NCBI GenBank assembly: GCA_016714535.1
Contig: JADKDR010000002.1
Location: 434,001-498,000 of the forward strand
Length of the DNA: 64,000 nt
Source: Bacteroidota bacterium
GTDB lineage: Bacteria; Bacteroidota; Bacteroidia; AKYH767-A; OLB10
Reading direction: 5' to 3'
Shown here: piece by piece, positions 8,022 through 17,858 of the stretch
How positions within the stretch are numbered: the first letter of the stretch is position 1
Layout: every line of letters begins with the position of its first letter
Position numbers and translations under genes: made by a program
Notes under the pieces: model-generated
Told to the model about the DNA's origin: nothing
Database searches by the model: none
Seen by the model: the letters and a program-made list of their open reading frames with translations, nothing else

Positions 8022-11000
8022 TTATAATTTTACTATTCGTCTAACTATTCTATTTTCTTTTGAATATAGCAGCAGGTTATAAACACCGGGGCTGAGTTTT
8101 TCAATGTTAAGCTGAACTTCGTTTGTAAGCAGTGGTTGCTGTAAGCAAATCCTGCCATGTGTATCGGAAAGTATTAGTTGCGTACCATCACTAGCAGAAG
8201 TTGTGCGTATTGTTACCATGCCTGTATTAGTTGGATTGGGAAATACCAGAATATCCATCGCATCCTTCTCTGGTATAGATAAGCAGTTGTCAACACCTAT
8301 GGTGCCAATGGCTGCATCTGCGCAGCCATTGCTTGCTGTATAGATATAAGTTACAGCGTGTATTCCGACACCGGCAGCAAGTGGGTCAAAAAATCCATTG
8401 TTTACAGCTGTTCCGCTGTAAGTTCCACCTGACGGGCTTCCTCCGGTTAAGTTGATGGCACCATTGTATAAGCAAATGGTTGGCTGCGTGGCAAGGGTCA
8501 CTATCGGATTTGTATTTACTATTAGCGAAGCGCTATCACTAAACGCACAGCCTCCAATGAGGCAGCGTATACGGGCACCGTTATAACTTGTATTTACATT
8601 TCCAAGCTGCAAGGTATCATTGGTGACACCACTTACATTTCCACTATCAACAAGTGGGCTCCAGCCGTTTCCTGAATTTATATACCATAAGTAAGTGGTG
8701 GCAGCAGCGGCTTGCGCAACGAATTGAGCGTTAGCGTTCTCACATATACTTAGATTGACAGGCTGTAAAGTAATTGAAGGAGCCGCATTATAGTTCAGGA
8801 TCACTTCCTGGGTATAGGTAACAGTGAAATTACATGAGTTATATATTCCACAGCGAAACTTAAAGCCATTCATTGATGCCGAAACATTAGTGAGCTGTAG
8901 TAGATTTGTTGAGGAGCCGTTATAAACCGAGTTGCTTGTTGCGAACTGAAACCCTGAGCCATTAAGGCTGTCAACTTCCCATTCATAAATAATACCCGAA
9001 GCAATTGCCTTTACCTGAAATACCACCATGCCGGTACCGCAAGAGTAAGCATCTTGTGGTTGCGCATTTATTACTGTGTTCGAATTTACATATAAGGTTG
9101 CCTCGTTGGAGTAGGAGCACTCACCAAGTTTGCAACGGTATTTATACCCGTTCAACGCTACTGCTGCCGATTGTATATATAATTGGCTTGTTTTGGTGCC
9201 TATATACGTTGAGCTATTACTTAAGTCAGTATAGGTGCCGCTACCCATATCCACCTGCCATTGATAAGATGATATGTTGTTGCCTGCAACCGTAAAAGCA
9301 GCATTATAGAATTCACATATCGCACTATCTGTGGGTTGTTGGATAATGGAGGCATAAACATTACTTACGTTAAGTGTAACGGCAGTGCTGGTATCAACCG
9401 AATTGCATTCGCCCGAAACAATACAACGGTATTTATTACCATCCATCCATGCCTGAGGATTGGTAAGGTACATCAGGGGCTGATTTACCGAAACATGATA
9501 ACTGTTTGCTTGTAAATTAAAATAGCCGGTTCCAGTATCAGCCTGCCAGGTATATTGCAGGTTGCTGCCGGTAGCATAACAGTAAACAGCAGTATTTTGA
9601 TTTTCACAAGTTTTTTGATTGGCTGGTTGCAATTGTATTTTTGCTTTAGCGTATATGGTAACCGGTACAAGCATGGTCTCGGTTAAAACGGCTGGCGAAG
9701 TTGAAAAAACTTTAATCTTGTAATTGTTGGCTTGCGCCACATTGGTAGGAATAGAACAGGCAATAGAGGAGGCTGTAGTAGCCATTAATGACCCAATGGT
9801 ATCAGCCTTGGCAAAAAAGCCGTTGCTGTCGCTCAACAATACATAAAAAGTGTTGTCGCTATTAAAAGTGAGTGCACTGGAGAAACTTACGTTCAGGCTA
9901 GTACCACTACAAAGCGAAGATGCCGAAGTTTGAACATTAGTAATATTCAGCACCGCATCGCGCGACCATAGCGAAGAGCCTTGTGTAGCTGCATATAATT
10001 TTCCATTATCTTCACGAATATCTGAAATTGCTCCCAAATCATTTTTAAACCCATCATTATAGTTTTGCCAATGGGCTCCGTCATCTATCGATATCCTATC
10101 GCCACTAATCAGGTTGCCTTGATAATAGATTATTTCTCTGGTACCCGAGTATTGCAGGTTAACAAGTTGCCATGCCGAATCAGTCAATAGCTTGCTGTGT
10201 ATAAATCCAAGTTCGCAAAGCCAAACACGATTTCCATTAGCAAGTAATTTTCGCTGAAAGTAAGGTGAAACAATTCCGGCATTATCTAGGGTCCAACTTT
10301 GACCTGCATTCGTGCTGCGATAAACATCATCGCTCTGTGTTGTAAACCATGTAGTGCCAATGTTTATAAGATCATCATAAGTAACATTTGCCGGCAGGCC
10401 ATTATTAGCGTTGGTCCAAGTGATGGCATCTGTCGATTTCCATATGCCATTGTTGGTGGTCATGTATAATTCGCTACCCCAATTCATAAATTTTTTGGTA
10501 ATACCACCCGTCAAACTAAAAGACATAGCATAGGGGCCCATAGCAGTTGGCGATCTATAAATTGTACCAAATCCACCTGCAATGTATTCATTATTGAAAT
10601 AGGCAAAATCCAAAATAACATCGTTGTTCGAATTATTGGTAGCTGCCCAATTGACACCATTATTGGTTGATGCATAAATTCCAGCTTGGCTCGAGAGACT
10701 TGCCAGAAAATCGTTTCCACGTTTGAATATTTTTTGGATGATGGTATTGGTTATTCCGGTAGATGATTTTGCAAAACTATTCACTCCTCCGCTCGATTTA
10801 TAAATGCCTTCGATAATGCCAACAAAATAGCTTCCGTTATATTTGGTAAACGAGCGGCACAATACTTTTTGAGGGAGACCCGAATTTACAACCGTAGTCC
10901 AGGTGCCTCCACCAAATGGAGCTGCTGAAAGTTGCGAATCAAAAGCAATACAATAAATTGTATTGCCATCCACCAGAAAATTGAAAGTAGCAATTTGCCC

Positions 11001-11744
11001 AAACAGTCCATTAGAGGCTTGATTCCATGATTGTCCGCCATCCAATGAATTATAAATGTCGCTACCTGCCGATAGGTAAAGGGTATCATTACGTCCACCT
11101 AAGGCTAAGGCACTTACATTAAAGGCAATACCATTTGAAGCATTGTTCCAGGTAACACCTTCGTCAGTGGATTTTAAAAGGCAGTACTGCCAGTTGGTTA
11201 GCGCATATATGGCATTTCCTATCGATTCCAGTTTGGTTACATAGTAGTTGGTGCTAAACAGCGAAAATCCCGTGTTGGTCCAGTTTCCATTAAGCACATC
11301 TAATTTCCAGATTTCGCTAAGGCCACCTGGTGTAGACATGTTACCATACAATTTATTATTGTGTACACACAAATTTATCATGCCTGTATATTGAATAAGG
11401 CCATTGTTCATCGGATTCCAGGTATCGCCTTTATCGGTTGAATAATACACGGTATCATAGGTTGCTACAACAAGCGTATTATTCCAGTTAACAATATCGC
11501 GCACATGATTAGAGTTGAGGCCTGCTGTTTTTTCAATCCACGATTGGCCATTGTTTTGTGTGCGCCAAATACCACCTGCAGCCTGATTAAATTCGAATGC
11601 AGCAAAAAGATCGCCATCAACTTCCTGCAACTTGTTGCACATGCCACCATTGAGATCGCCATATAATTGCCATTGGGGTTGTGCCTGCGCAAAGTTGCTT
11701 AGTATAATGGCAACAATAATGAATGATAGTTTTTTAATATTCAT
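8022..11744 (-). CDS. Large T9SS-secreted protein with Asp-box (BNR/Ycf48-like) repeats and Ig-like modules
   Basis: 1,240 residues with a signal peptide (MNIKKLSFIIVAIILSNFAQAQ). Residues ~25-600 form a beta-propeller-like region with repeated Asp-box motifs such as STDKGDTWN, STDEGVTWN, SLDGGQSWN and STNAGQSWT, as in BNR/sialidase-like and Ycf48-like proteins. Four Ig-like modules follow, each opening with a QP..-x-C phrase (QPANQKTCENQ, QPTDSAICEF, QPQDAYSCGTG, QPVNLSICEN). A short SprB-like module (GGSPSGGTYSG) and a T9SS sorting domain (FPNPTNTGMVTI ... GVYNLLLYSKENRIVRRIVKL) complete it. Expected at the cell surface, perhaps in binding or adhesion. The Asp-boxes do not by themselves imply sialidase activity, and no catalytic set is recognisable. 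Downstream lies the DUF559 element. Confidence 0.85.
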   Translation of the reverse strand: MNIKKLSFIIVAIILSNFAQAQPQWQLYGDLNGGMCNKLQEVDGDLFAAFEFNQAAGGIWRTQNNGQSWIEKTAGLNSNHVRDIVNWNNTLVVATYDTVYYSTDKGDTWNPMNNGLIQYTGMINLCVHNNKLYGNMSTPGGLSEIWKLDVLNGNWTNTGFSLFSTNYYVTKLESIGNAIYALTNWQYCLLKSTDEGVTWNNASNGIAFNVSALALGGRNDTLYLSAGSDIYNSLDGGQSWNQASNGLFGQIATFNFLVDGNTIYCIAFDSQLSAAPFGGGTWTTVVNSGLPQKVLCRSFTKYNGSYFVGIIEGIYKSSGGVNSFAKSSTGITNTIIQKIFKRGNDFLASLSSQAGIYASTNNGVNWAATNNSNNDVILDFAYFNNEYIAGGFGTIYRSPTAMGPYAMSFSLTGGITKKFMNWGSELYMTTNNGIWKSTDAITWTNANNGLPANVTYDDLINIGTTWFTTQSDDVYRSTNAGQSWTLDNAGIVSPYFQRKLLANGNRVWLCELGFIHSKLLTDSAWQLVNLQYSGTREIIYYQGNLISGDRISIDDGAHWQNYNDGFKNDLGAISDIREDNGKLYAATQGSSLWSRDAVLNITNVQTSASSLCSGTSLNVSFSSALTFNSDNTFYVLLSDSNGFFAKADTIGSLMATTASSIACSIPTNVAQANNYKIKVFSTSPAVLTETMLVPVTIYAKAKIQLQPANQKTCENQNTAVYCYATGSNLQYTWQADTGTGYFNLQANSYHVSVNQPLMYLTNPQAWMDGNKYRCIVSGECNSVDTSTAVTLNVSNVYASIIQQPTDSAICEFYNAAFTVAGNNISSYQWQVDMGSGTYTDLSNSSTYIGTKTSQLYIQSAAVALNGYKYRCKLGECSYSNEATLYVNSNTVINAQPQDAYSCGTGMVVFQVKAIASGIIYEWEVDSLNGSGFQFATSNSVYNGSSTNLLQLTNVSASMNGFKFRCGIYNSCNFTVTYTQEVILNYNAAPSITLQPVNLSICENANAQFVAQAAAATTYLWYINSGNGWSPLVDSGNVSGVTNDTLQLGNVNTSYNGARIRCLIGGCAFSDSASLIVNTNPIVTLATQPTICLYNGAINLTGGSPSGGTYSGTAVNNGFFDPLAAGVGIHAVTYIYTASNGCADAAIGTIGVDNCLSIPEKDAMDILVFPNPTNTGMVTIRTTSASDGTQLILSDTHGRICLQQPLLTNEVQLNIEKLSPGVYNLLLYSKENRIVRRIVKL

Positions 11745-11952
11745 TTAAATAAATTTTTTGAGTTGTGAAAGTAATACAATTTAACATGAATAAAATATGT
11801 TTTTGCAAGTGGTGAAGTAGAAGCAGGGGTATGTTCATTATTTATTTAGAAATGGTAAATGCGTTGTAAATGCTAGCAATGCATGGTTGGATAATAGCAG
11901 TCAATGGAATTATCTTTTTTTCCATCTTAATTATTAAGTATTCTTGCAGCCG

Positions 11953-12381
11953 ATGACACTACAAGAATATAAAATATCCGAATTAGAAAAATTACCAATA
12001 GTTGCTCATGCTATTGCAGACAAACTAAAGGAGTATCCGGTAGTCGCATTTTATGGCGAAATGGGTGCTGGCAAAACCACACTCATCAAATTGATTTGTA
12101 ATGAGCTTGGTGTAATGCAAGCAACGGCAAGTCCAACCTTTGCCATTGTAAATGAGTATGTGAGCGAATCGGGCAGGTTAATCTATCATTTCGATTGTTA
12201 TCGGTTGAATTCGCATCGCGAATTTTATGACCTTGGCTACGAAGAATATTTTTATGGTCACGATATATGCCTTATCGAATGGCCCGAGAAAGTGGAAGGA
12301 TTGCTGCCTCCACAACATTTAATTGTCAGAATTATTAAGGAGGGAGAAAGTCGAATTTTTAAACTTAGTACTTCTAACTAA
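11953..12381 (+). CDS. tsaE: tRNA threonylcarbamoyladenosine biosynthesis ATPase TsaE
   Basis: TsaE (YjeE) is the small ATPase that works with TsaB, TsaC and TsaD to make t6A at position 37 of ANN-decoding tRNAs. The 142-residue product has the family length. Walker A is GEMGAGKTT (residues 35-43). SPTFAIVNEY, the FDCYRL motif and LIEWPEK near residue 110 are all TsaE signatures. I start it at ATG 11953; a TTG three codons upstream is possible but unneeded. It is a single gene followed by the Bro-N pseudogene. Confidence 0.95.
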   Translation: MTLQEYKISELEKLPIVAHAIADKLKEYPVVAFYGEMGAGKTTLIKLICNELGVMQATASPTFAIVNEYVSESGRLIYHFDCYRLNSHREFYDLGYEEYFYGHDICLIEWPEKVEGLLPPQHLIVRIIKEGESRIFKLSTSN

Positions 12382-12615
12382 TTACAATGTTCTTAACCTT
12401 GTATTAGCAGCGACTTTATAAGCAGAACAACACAAATAGAACTTCGAATGATAAACGAAAAAAGACATTGCACAAAGCTGATTTACCCGCTAAACATTTT
12501 GAAGGAAAATGAATACTTTATAATCTAAAACAAAACCCAAAACACAGAACCCAAAACAAAACATCAAACCCAAAACACATAAAATTAAATAAAATTGAAA
12601 CCATCCAATAAACAA

Positions 12616-13494
12616 ATGACAAAGGAAGCCACCATAAAATTATTTGAAGAAACGCAAGTACGCACCATTTGGGATGTGGAGCAAGAGAAGTAGTATAGTT
12701 CCATTGTGGATGTGATAGAAAATGCTTACTGGAACTGACCGCCACCTCGAAAGTATTGGAGCGACCCTAAAGCCAATCTAAAAAAGGATGGTAGTGAGTT
12801 GTCCGAAAAAATCGGACAACTGAAAATGCAATCAGCCGATGGTAAATTATATCAGACCGATGTAGCAGATACCGAACAACTTTTTCGTTTAATACAATCC
12901 ATTCCTTCGCCCAAAGCAGAACCATTTGAACGATGGTTGGCACACGTTGCATCAGAAAGGCTCGTTGAAATGCAAGACCCTAAACTATGCATAGACAGGG
13001 TATTAGAGTAATATCTGAAATTGAGCTATTCTAAAAGCCGGATAAACCAACGGCTAAAAAGTATTGAAATACGAAAAGAACTTATCGATGAATGGAAGAA
13101 AAGAGGCTTAAAAGAAGGACAGCAATTTGCTGCGCTTAGGAATATTATTACAAAGGCATGGAGTGACAAAACCACTACGCAGTATAAAGTCTTTAAGGGA
13201 TAGAAAAAAGAGAACCTACGAGATAATATGACTAACACAGAATTAATTCTGAATATGCTGGCTGAAGCTTCTACCAAAGAAATCTCAGCTGCCTTTAACC
13301 CAATAGGTTTTGAAGAAAGCAAAAAGATAGCGAAACCAGGAGGCAATGTAGCTAAAGTAGCAAGGTTGGAATTGGAGTCAAAAACTGGAAAAAAAGTAGT
13401 AACGTCATTAAATGCAAAAGATGCTCTAAAGTCATTGCCTGCTAAGACCAAAACTCCAACTAAAAAAAAGGTAACAGTAGTAAATAAAAGTTAA
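12616..13494 (+). pseudogene. Bro-N / DinD-type protein gene with four in-frame stop codons
   Basis: One frame runs from ATG 12616 to TAA 13492-13494 (293 codons). Its sequence matches full-length Bro-N/antirepressor-like, DinD-type proteins: LFEETQVRTIWDVEQEK, SELSEKIGQLKM, DTEQLFRLIQSIPSPKAEPF, INQRLKSIEIRKELIDEW, NMTNTELILNMLAEAST, GGNVAKVARLELE and TGKKVVTSLNAKD. Internal stops lie at 12691 (TAG), 12736 (TGA), 13009 (TAA) and 13201 (TAG), with no frameshift. The first sits where homologues usually have Trp, the third where they have Tyr and the fourth where Leu is expected. Such genes are common accessory cargo, linked in E. coli (DinD) to the DNA-damage response. All three stop codons occur, so recoding is unlikely. 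It appears dead but recently intact. Confidence 0.8.
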
Positions 13495-14108
13495 GCGACT
13501 GCAAATAAATATTAAAAAGTATAGATGGTGATGAACATGCATATGGCAATTCACAATTGCAGAAAGAATTACCATAGAATAATATGTGTGAATAAAGCAC
13601 GAACTTCGAGATGTGAGTTTAATTAATGACAATCAGTGAGTGAGAAAGAATGAGTTTTTTGTAAATAATCTCTCCAAGTTTGAAAACGCTTTTCTGCGAT
13701 TTATTAAGAGTATAAATCAAGAGAAAAATCACACTTTTGAAAAGTAAAAATAACTATAGACAAGAAGGGCGGGAACTGCAAGTGGGATCAATTTGATTGC
13801 GGGTTCAGTGGTCAATAGAAGAGTAGTTCTGTAGATCCATTTTTGCTCAGGGTTTGCAATTTAATAATCTAAAAACGGCAAGCCATTTTTTAGGAGTCAA
13901 CAAATCAACCAACTAAAGAAGCAGCAAAGACAGCATCTTGAATACTTGCTTTTTACTCTACATGATTATCATGCAAGTTGGTTTGAAGTTTATTTCTCCT
14001 CATTTTTTTGCTCTTTAACTGCCTCTTTCTTAATTTAAATTGAAATTATTTATCTTTATTTGCCACAGCAATTAAGATATTTGCAAGTGGTTCCGAATTA
14101 TATTTGTT
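13495..14108. other. Intergenic stretch without recognisable genes
   Basis: About 610 bases between the Bro-N pseudogene and the DUF5686 gene. I see no convincing coding frame, RNA gene or strong terminator. Short imperfect palindromes occur (for example around 13550). Together with the decayed gene before it, this looks like degraded accessory DNA, but nothing specific can be claimed. Confidence 0.4.
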
Positions 14109-16607
14109 ATGCTGAAAACAAGTTTCCTTTTTTTCTTATTATTCTTTACAAACGTACTTTTTGCTCAAACCATCATTACCGGTAAAGTAACTGATGAACT
14201 TACAAATGAACCACTGCCTTTTGTTGCGGTTGTATTTAAAGGGTCGCAGGCCGGTGTCAATACCGATTTTAATGGTGCTTATAGCATCAAAACAAATACC
14301 CCTTCCGACAGCTTATTATTCAGTATTGTAGGATATAAGCAAGTAGCCATGCCGGTTAAAAAAAATCAAACCCAGGTTATTAACGTATTAATGAAGGTAA
14401 ATAGGGTAGAGTTGCTCGAGGTAGTAGTTAAAGCAGGAGAGAACCCTGCTGATATTATGCTTAAAAAAATAATTGAACGCAAAGACGCTAACAATAAACG
14501 TAATCTCGAATACTATCAATGCGAGGTATATAGCAAGCTCGAATTTGATATGACTAATATTCCTGACAAAGTTAAAAACTCCAGGGTGGTAAAACCATTT
14601 AGTTTCATTTTCGAAAAGATGGATTCATCAGAAAGCAATGAGAAACCTTTTCTTCCATTTTTTATCACTGAAAACCTCAGCGATTTTTATTTTAAAAACA
14701 GCCCTAAAACTACTCAGGAAGTAATTAAAGCAAGTAAAGTATCAGGGCTTGAGAATGCTACCGTAACGCAGTTTCTGGGAGATATGTACCAAAATATTAA
14801 TGTATATAACAATTTTATTTATTTGTTTGGAAAAGATTTTATCAGTCCCATATCGGGATTTGGACAAGCCTATTACAAATATTACTTAACCGATAGTGCA
14901 TCGTTGGATGGACGGTGGTGTTACAAGATGAAATTTAAGCCACGCAGAAAGCAAGAGCTCACCTTCACAGGAGATTTTTGGGTACACGATACCACATTCG
15001 CCATTAAGAAGATGACTATGCGCATTGCCGAAGATGCCAACATTAATTTTATCAACGATATGGCCATAGTGCAGGAATACACTTGCCTGCACGATACCTT
15101 GTGGATGCAAAGCCGCGATATTCTTGTAATAGATTTTGCAACCAAAGAAGATGGTCTGGGCATGATTGGCCGTAAGACAGGTTCGTATAAGAAGTATATT
15201 GTTAATCAAAAAATAGACGATAAAATTTTTACACCTGCCGAAAATATTCGTGTGCTCGAAGGCAGCGAGAAAAAAGGTGAAGTCTTTTGGAATGATGCGC
15301 GGCATGATAGTTTGAACGCACGCGAAAAGCAGATATATGCCATGGTAGACACTATAAAAAGCCTGCCTGCTTTTAAAACGTATGTAGACTTAATTACACT
15401 ATTTGTTACCGGATACAAAGATTTTGGCGCATTAGAGTTTGGCCCCTACTTTACCTTTGCCAGTTTTAATACCTACGAAGGGTTTCGCCTGCGCTTGGGA
15501 GGCCGCACCAGCAATGAGATTAGCGAACGTCTGCAACTGGAGGGATATGTTGCATATGGTTTTAAAGATGAGGATTTTAAATTCGGTGGTGGCTTACGAT
15601 ATATTATTGATCGAAAACCTCGCACTACCATTGGACTCAACTATCGCGATGATATAAGACAATTGGGGCAAAGTGATAATGCTTTTCAGGACGATAATAT
15701 TTTATCGTCTGTTTTCAGAAGATCGCCTGCTACCAAGCTAACCAAAATTATTACACAGAAAATTTATCTTGAACGCGAATGGTTTGATGGATTTAGTAAT
15801 CGTATCTCATTTACAAAAAGCGAATTAAGTCCTATTGCGCCTCTAAGTTATGCTTACTATCCCATGAGCGATACGAATGCGGCACCACGCGAATTTCTTA
15901 ATAGCTCGGAAGTAAGTTTTTATACACGATTTTATTATCGCGAAAAGTTTGTTGCCGGCAAAGTTGACCGCATTAGCATTGGGTCACGATGGCCTATTAT
16001 TCAAGCTAATTATACAGTTGGACTAAAAGGAGTTCTTAATAGTGATTTTACTTACCATAAAGTAAGCATTCGGGTTACCGATGATATTTCGTTTAAACCC
16101 TTTGGATATACCTACATGATTGCAGAAGCAGGAAAAATTTTTGGGACCGTGCCTTATCCTTTGCTCCAAGTACATCAAGGAAACGAATCTTATTTTTATG
16201 ATTATGCAGCCTACAACCTTATGAATTTTTATGAATTTGTAAGTGATGCCTATTTAAGCGTGATTGCTACCCATCACTTTAATGGAATATTTTTGGACAA
16301 ATTCCCCCTGTTGCGAAAACTAAAATGGCGTGAGGTAGCCACCGCCCGCATTGTTTATGGAAGCCTTTCCGAAAAAAACAGGTTAATTTTAAAAGACCCG
16401 TCTGCATTTAGTTCACTCAAGAGTAAGCCATATTTTGAAACCGGGGTTGGCATAGAAAATATATTTAAAATTATTCGCATCGACTTCCTGTGGCGACAAA
16501 CGTACATTAACAAAGAATACATTGCTAAGTATAAAGAGCGATTTGGAACATTGAGCAAAGCCCCAGCACAATTTGGTATTCGTGGTAGCTTGCAACTTAC
16601 CTTTTAA
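14109..16607 (+). CDS. DUF5686 family outer-membrane protein with carboxypeptidase-regulatory-like domain
   Basis: 832 residues with a signal peptide (MLKTSFLFFLLFFTNVLFAQ). Residues ~22-100 are a carboxypeptidase-D regulatory-like Ig fold: ITGKVTDELTNEPLPFVAVVFKGS and DFNGAYSIKT, the same plug-associated domain found at the start of SusC/TonB-dependent receptors. The rest is the DUF5686 region, rich in alternating aromatic/hydrophobic beta strands and ending in a strand that closes with LTF, typical of an outer-membrane barrel. Its role is not established. No TonB box and no SusD partner are adjacent, so it is unlikely to be a classical SusC transporter. ATG 14109 is chosen because it opens the signal peptide. 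Confidence 0.85.
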   Translation: MLKTSFLFFLLFFTNVLFAQTIITGKVTDELTNEPLPFVAVVFKGSQAGVNTDFNGAYSIKTNTPSDSLLFSIVGYKQVAMPVKKNQTQVINVLMKVNRVELLEVVVKAGENPADIMLKKIIERKDANNKRNLEYYQCEVYSKLEFDMTNIPDKVKNSRVVKPFSFIFEKMDSSESNEKPFLPFFITENLSDFYFKNSPKTTQEVIKASKVSGLENATVTQFLGDMYQNINVYNNFIYLFGKDFISPISGFGQAYYKYYLTDSASLDGRWCYKMKFKPRRKQELTFTGDFWVHDTTFAIKKMTMRIAEDANINFINDMAIVQEYTCLHDTLWMQSRDILVIDFATKEDGLGMIGRKTGSYKKYIVNQKIDDKIFTPAENIRVLEGSEKKGEVFWNDARHDSLNAREKQIYAMVDTIKSLPAFKTYVDLITLFVTGYKDFGALEFGPYFTFASFNTYEGFRLRLGGRTSNEISERLQLEGYVAYGFKDEDFKFGGGLRYIIDRKPRTTIGLNYRDDIRQLGQSDNAFQDDNILSSVFRRSPATKLTKIITQKIYLEREWFDGFSNRISFTKSELSPIAPLSYAYYPMSDTNAAPREFLNSSEVSFYTRFYYREKFVAGKVDRISIGSRWPIIQANYTVGLKGVLNSDFTYHKVSIRVTDDISFKPFGYTYMIAEAGKIFGTVPYPLLQVHQGNESYFYDYAAYNLMNFYEFVSDAYLSVIATHHFNGIFLDKFPLLRKLKWREVATARIVYGSLSEKNRLILKDPSAFSSLKSKPYFETGVGIENIFKIIRIDFLWRQTYINKEYIAKYKERFGTLSKAPAQFGIRGSLQLTF

Positions 16608-16658
16608 TAAACTGCACTTTTGTATTCTAATTAGGCCTTTGGTAAATAATGAATGAAT

Positions 16659-16692
16659 TTGCCGCAACACATGATAAATTAATATAATTTTG
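16659..16692 (+). promoter_or_regulatory. Bacteroidota-type promoter of the TlpA-like gene
   Basis: TTG at 16659-16661, a 23-base spacer and TAATTTTG at 16685-16692, about 50 bases before the ATG at 16742. The spacer is at the upper end of the accepted range. Motif-based call. Confidence 0.45.
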
Positions 16693-16741
16693 GCACGATT
16701 AATTCTCCAGACCTTCTATTAAAAAAATCAAAGTATCGAAT

Positions 16742-17242
16742 ATGAAAAAAAGTCTTTTAGCCGCAATCTTAATGTTGGTATCGGTTATCACTTTTGCGCA
16801 GCAGGCAAGCACTTTGCCCCGTGTAAATGTAAAAAGCTTAAATGGCACAATTGTTACTACCGACAGCATCTCTAATGGCGACAAACCAATGATAGTTAGC
16901 TTCTGGGCAACCTGGTGCAAGCCTTGTGTAAATGAGCTTAATGCTATAAGCGAAGTATATACCGAGTGGCAGGAAAAAACAGGAGTTAAAGTTGTGGCTA
17001 TCTCTATTGATGATGCCCGAACCATGAATAGTGTAAAACCATTTGTAAATGGTAAGGCATGGCCATACGAAGTTTACATTGATGCCAATAGCGATTTTAA
17101 ACGTGCCCTTAATATTACGAATGTTCCCTTTACTCTGATACTGAATGGTAAGCGCGAAATTATTCATCAGCACACCAGTTATGTTCCCGGTGATGAATTA
17201 AAATTGTTAGAAGAGGTAATAAAACTATCGGCTAAAGAATAA
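16742..17242 (+). CDS. TlpA-like periplasmic thioredoxin-fold protein
   Basis: 166 residues: a signal peptide (residues 1-20, ending ITFAQ), then a thioredoxin fold with active site W58-C59-K-P-C62 in FWATWCKPC and the cis-Pro loop TNVPFTLIL. The TlpA/ResA subfamily acts in the periplasm in disulfide reduction, for example in cytochrome c maturation or protection of secreted proteins. The CKPC dipeptide is a variant of the more usual CxPC and is common in this phylum. pth starts 45 bases downstream on the same strand, and transcription may continue into it. Function is inferred at family level. Confidence 0.88.
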   Translation: MKKSLLAAILMLVSVITFAQQASTLPRVNVKSLNGTIVTTDSISNGDKPMIVSFWATWCKPCVNELNAISEVYTEWQEKTGVKVVAISIDDARTMNSVKPFVNGKAWPYEVYIDANSDFKRALNITNVPFTLILNGKREIIHQHTSYVPGDELKLLEEVIKLSAKE

Positions 17243-17287
17243 GGCTTCAGCCTATAAATTTGTTGTGTGATATAGTTTGCAGAAGAA

Positions 17288-17851
17288 ATGAAATTTTTAA
17301 TTGCAGGGTTGGGAAATATTGGTGAAGAATACGAATACACCCGACACAACATTGGTTTTAGCATACTCGATAATTGGGCCATGCAGGATAGCCTCACCTT
17401 TAAAACGGACCGCCTCGCTATGGTTAGCGAAGCCAAATGGAAAGGCAAAACAGCAATCTTGATTAAACCAACTACATATATGAATCTGAGTGGCAAAGCA
17501 GTAAATTATTGGATGCAAACAGAGAGAATTTCAATTCAGAATTTGCTTGTAGTTACCGATGATTTAGCATTGCCATTTGGAACAATTCGCCTTAAAGGAA
17601 AGGGCAGCGATGGCGGACACAATGGATTGAAAGATATACAGGCCACCTTGAATACGGTTGATTATGCGCGATTGCGTTTCGGCATAGGAAGCGAATTTGC
17701 CAAAGGCCGGCAAGTAAATTATGTGCTGAGCAAATGGAACACCGAAGAACAAAAGGCATTAACCGAACGCATATCGACTGCCACCGATATCATAAAAAGT
17801 TTTATGGCTACAGGACTTGAACGTACTATGACCGCATACAATAAAAAATAA
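17288..17851 (+). CDS. pth: Peptidyl-tRNA hydrolase
   Basis: Pth cleaves peptidyl-tRNAs released by stalled ribosomes and recycles the tRNA. The product is 187 residues, normal for the bacterial enzyme. Catalytic and substrate residues are visible: N10 in GLGNIG, H20 in TRHNIGF, the D of VTDDLALPFG (about residues 91-100), and the N of GHNGLKDI. PTTYMNLSGKAV is another family signature. It lies between the TlpA-like gene and a small membrane-protein gene that starts 7 bases after its stop, so the latter two are probably co-transcribed. Confidence 0.96.
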   Translation: MKFLIAGLGNIGEEYEYTRHNIGFSILDNWAMQDSLTFKTDRLAMVSEAKWKGKTAILIKPTTYMNLSGKAVNYWMQTERISIQNLLVVTDDLALPFGTIRLKGKGSDGGHNGLKDIQATLNTVDYARLRFGIGSEFAKGRQVNYVLSKWNTEEQKALTERISTATDIIKSFMATGLERTMTAYNKK

Positions 17852-17858
17852 TATTTCT

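Noticed and set aside
8022..11744. Sialidase
   Set aside because: Asp-box motifs are structural; no Arg triad or other catalytic set is recognisable.
12616..13494. Stop-codon reassignment or systematic readthrough
   Set aside because: All three stop codons occur inside the frame while neighbouring genes use the same codons as normal stops, so a code change does not fit.
12616..13494. Prophage remnant, since Bro-N proteins are frequent in phages
   Set aside because: No integrase, structural, lysis or other phage gene is near; DinD-type relatives also occur as ordinary chromosomal cargo.
14109..16607. SusC-type TonB-dependent receptor
   Set aside because: It has the regulatory-like first domain but no TonB plug signature and no SusD partner; length and body fit DUF5686.
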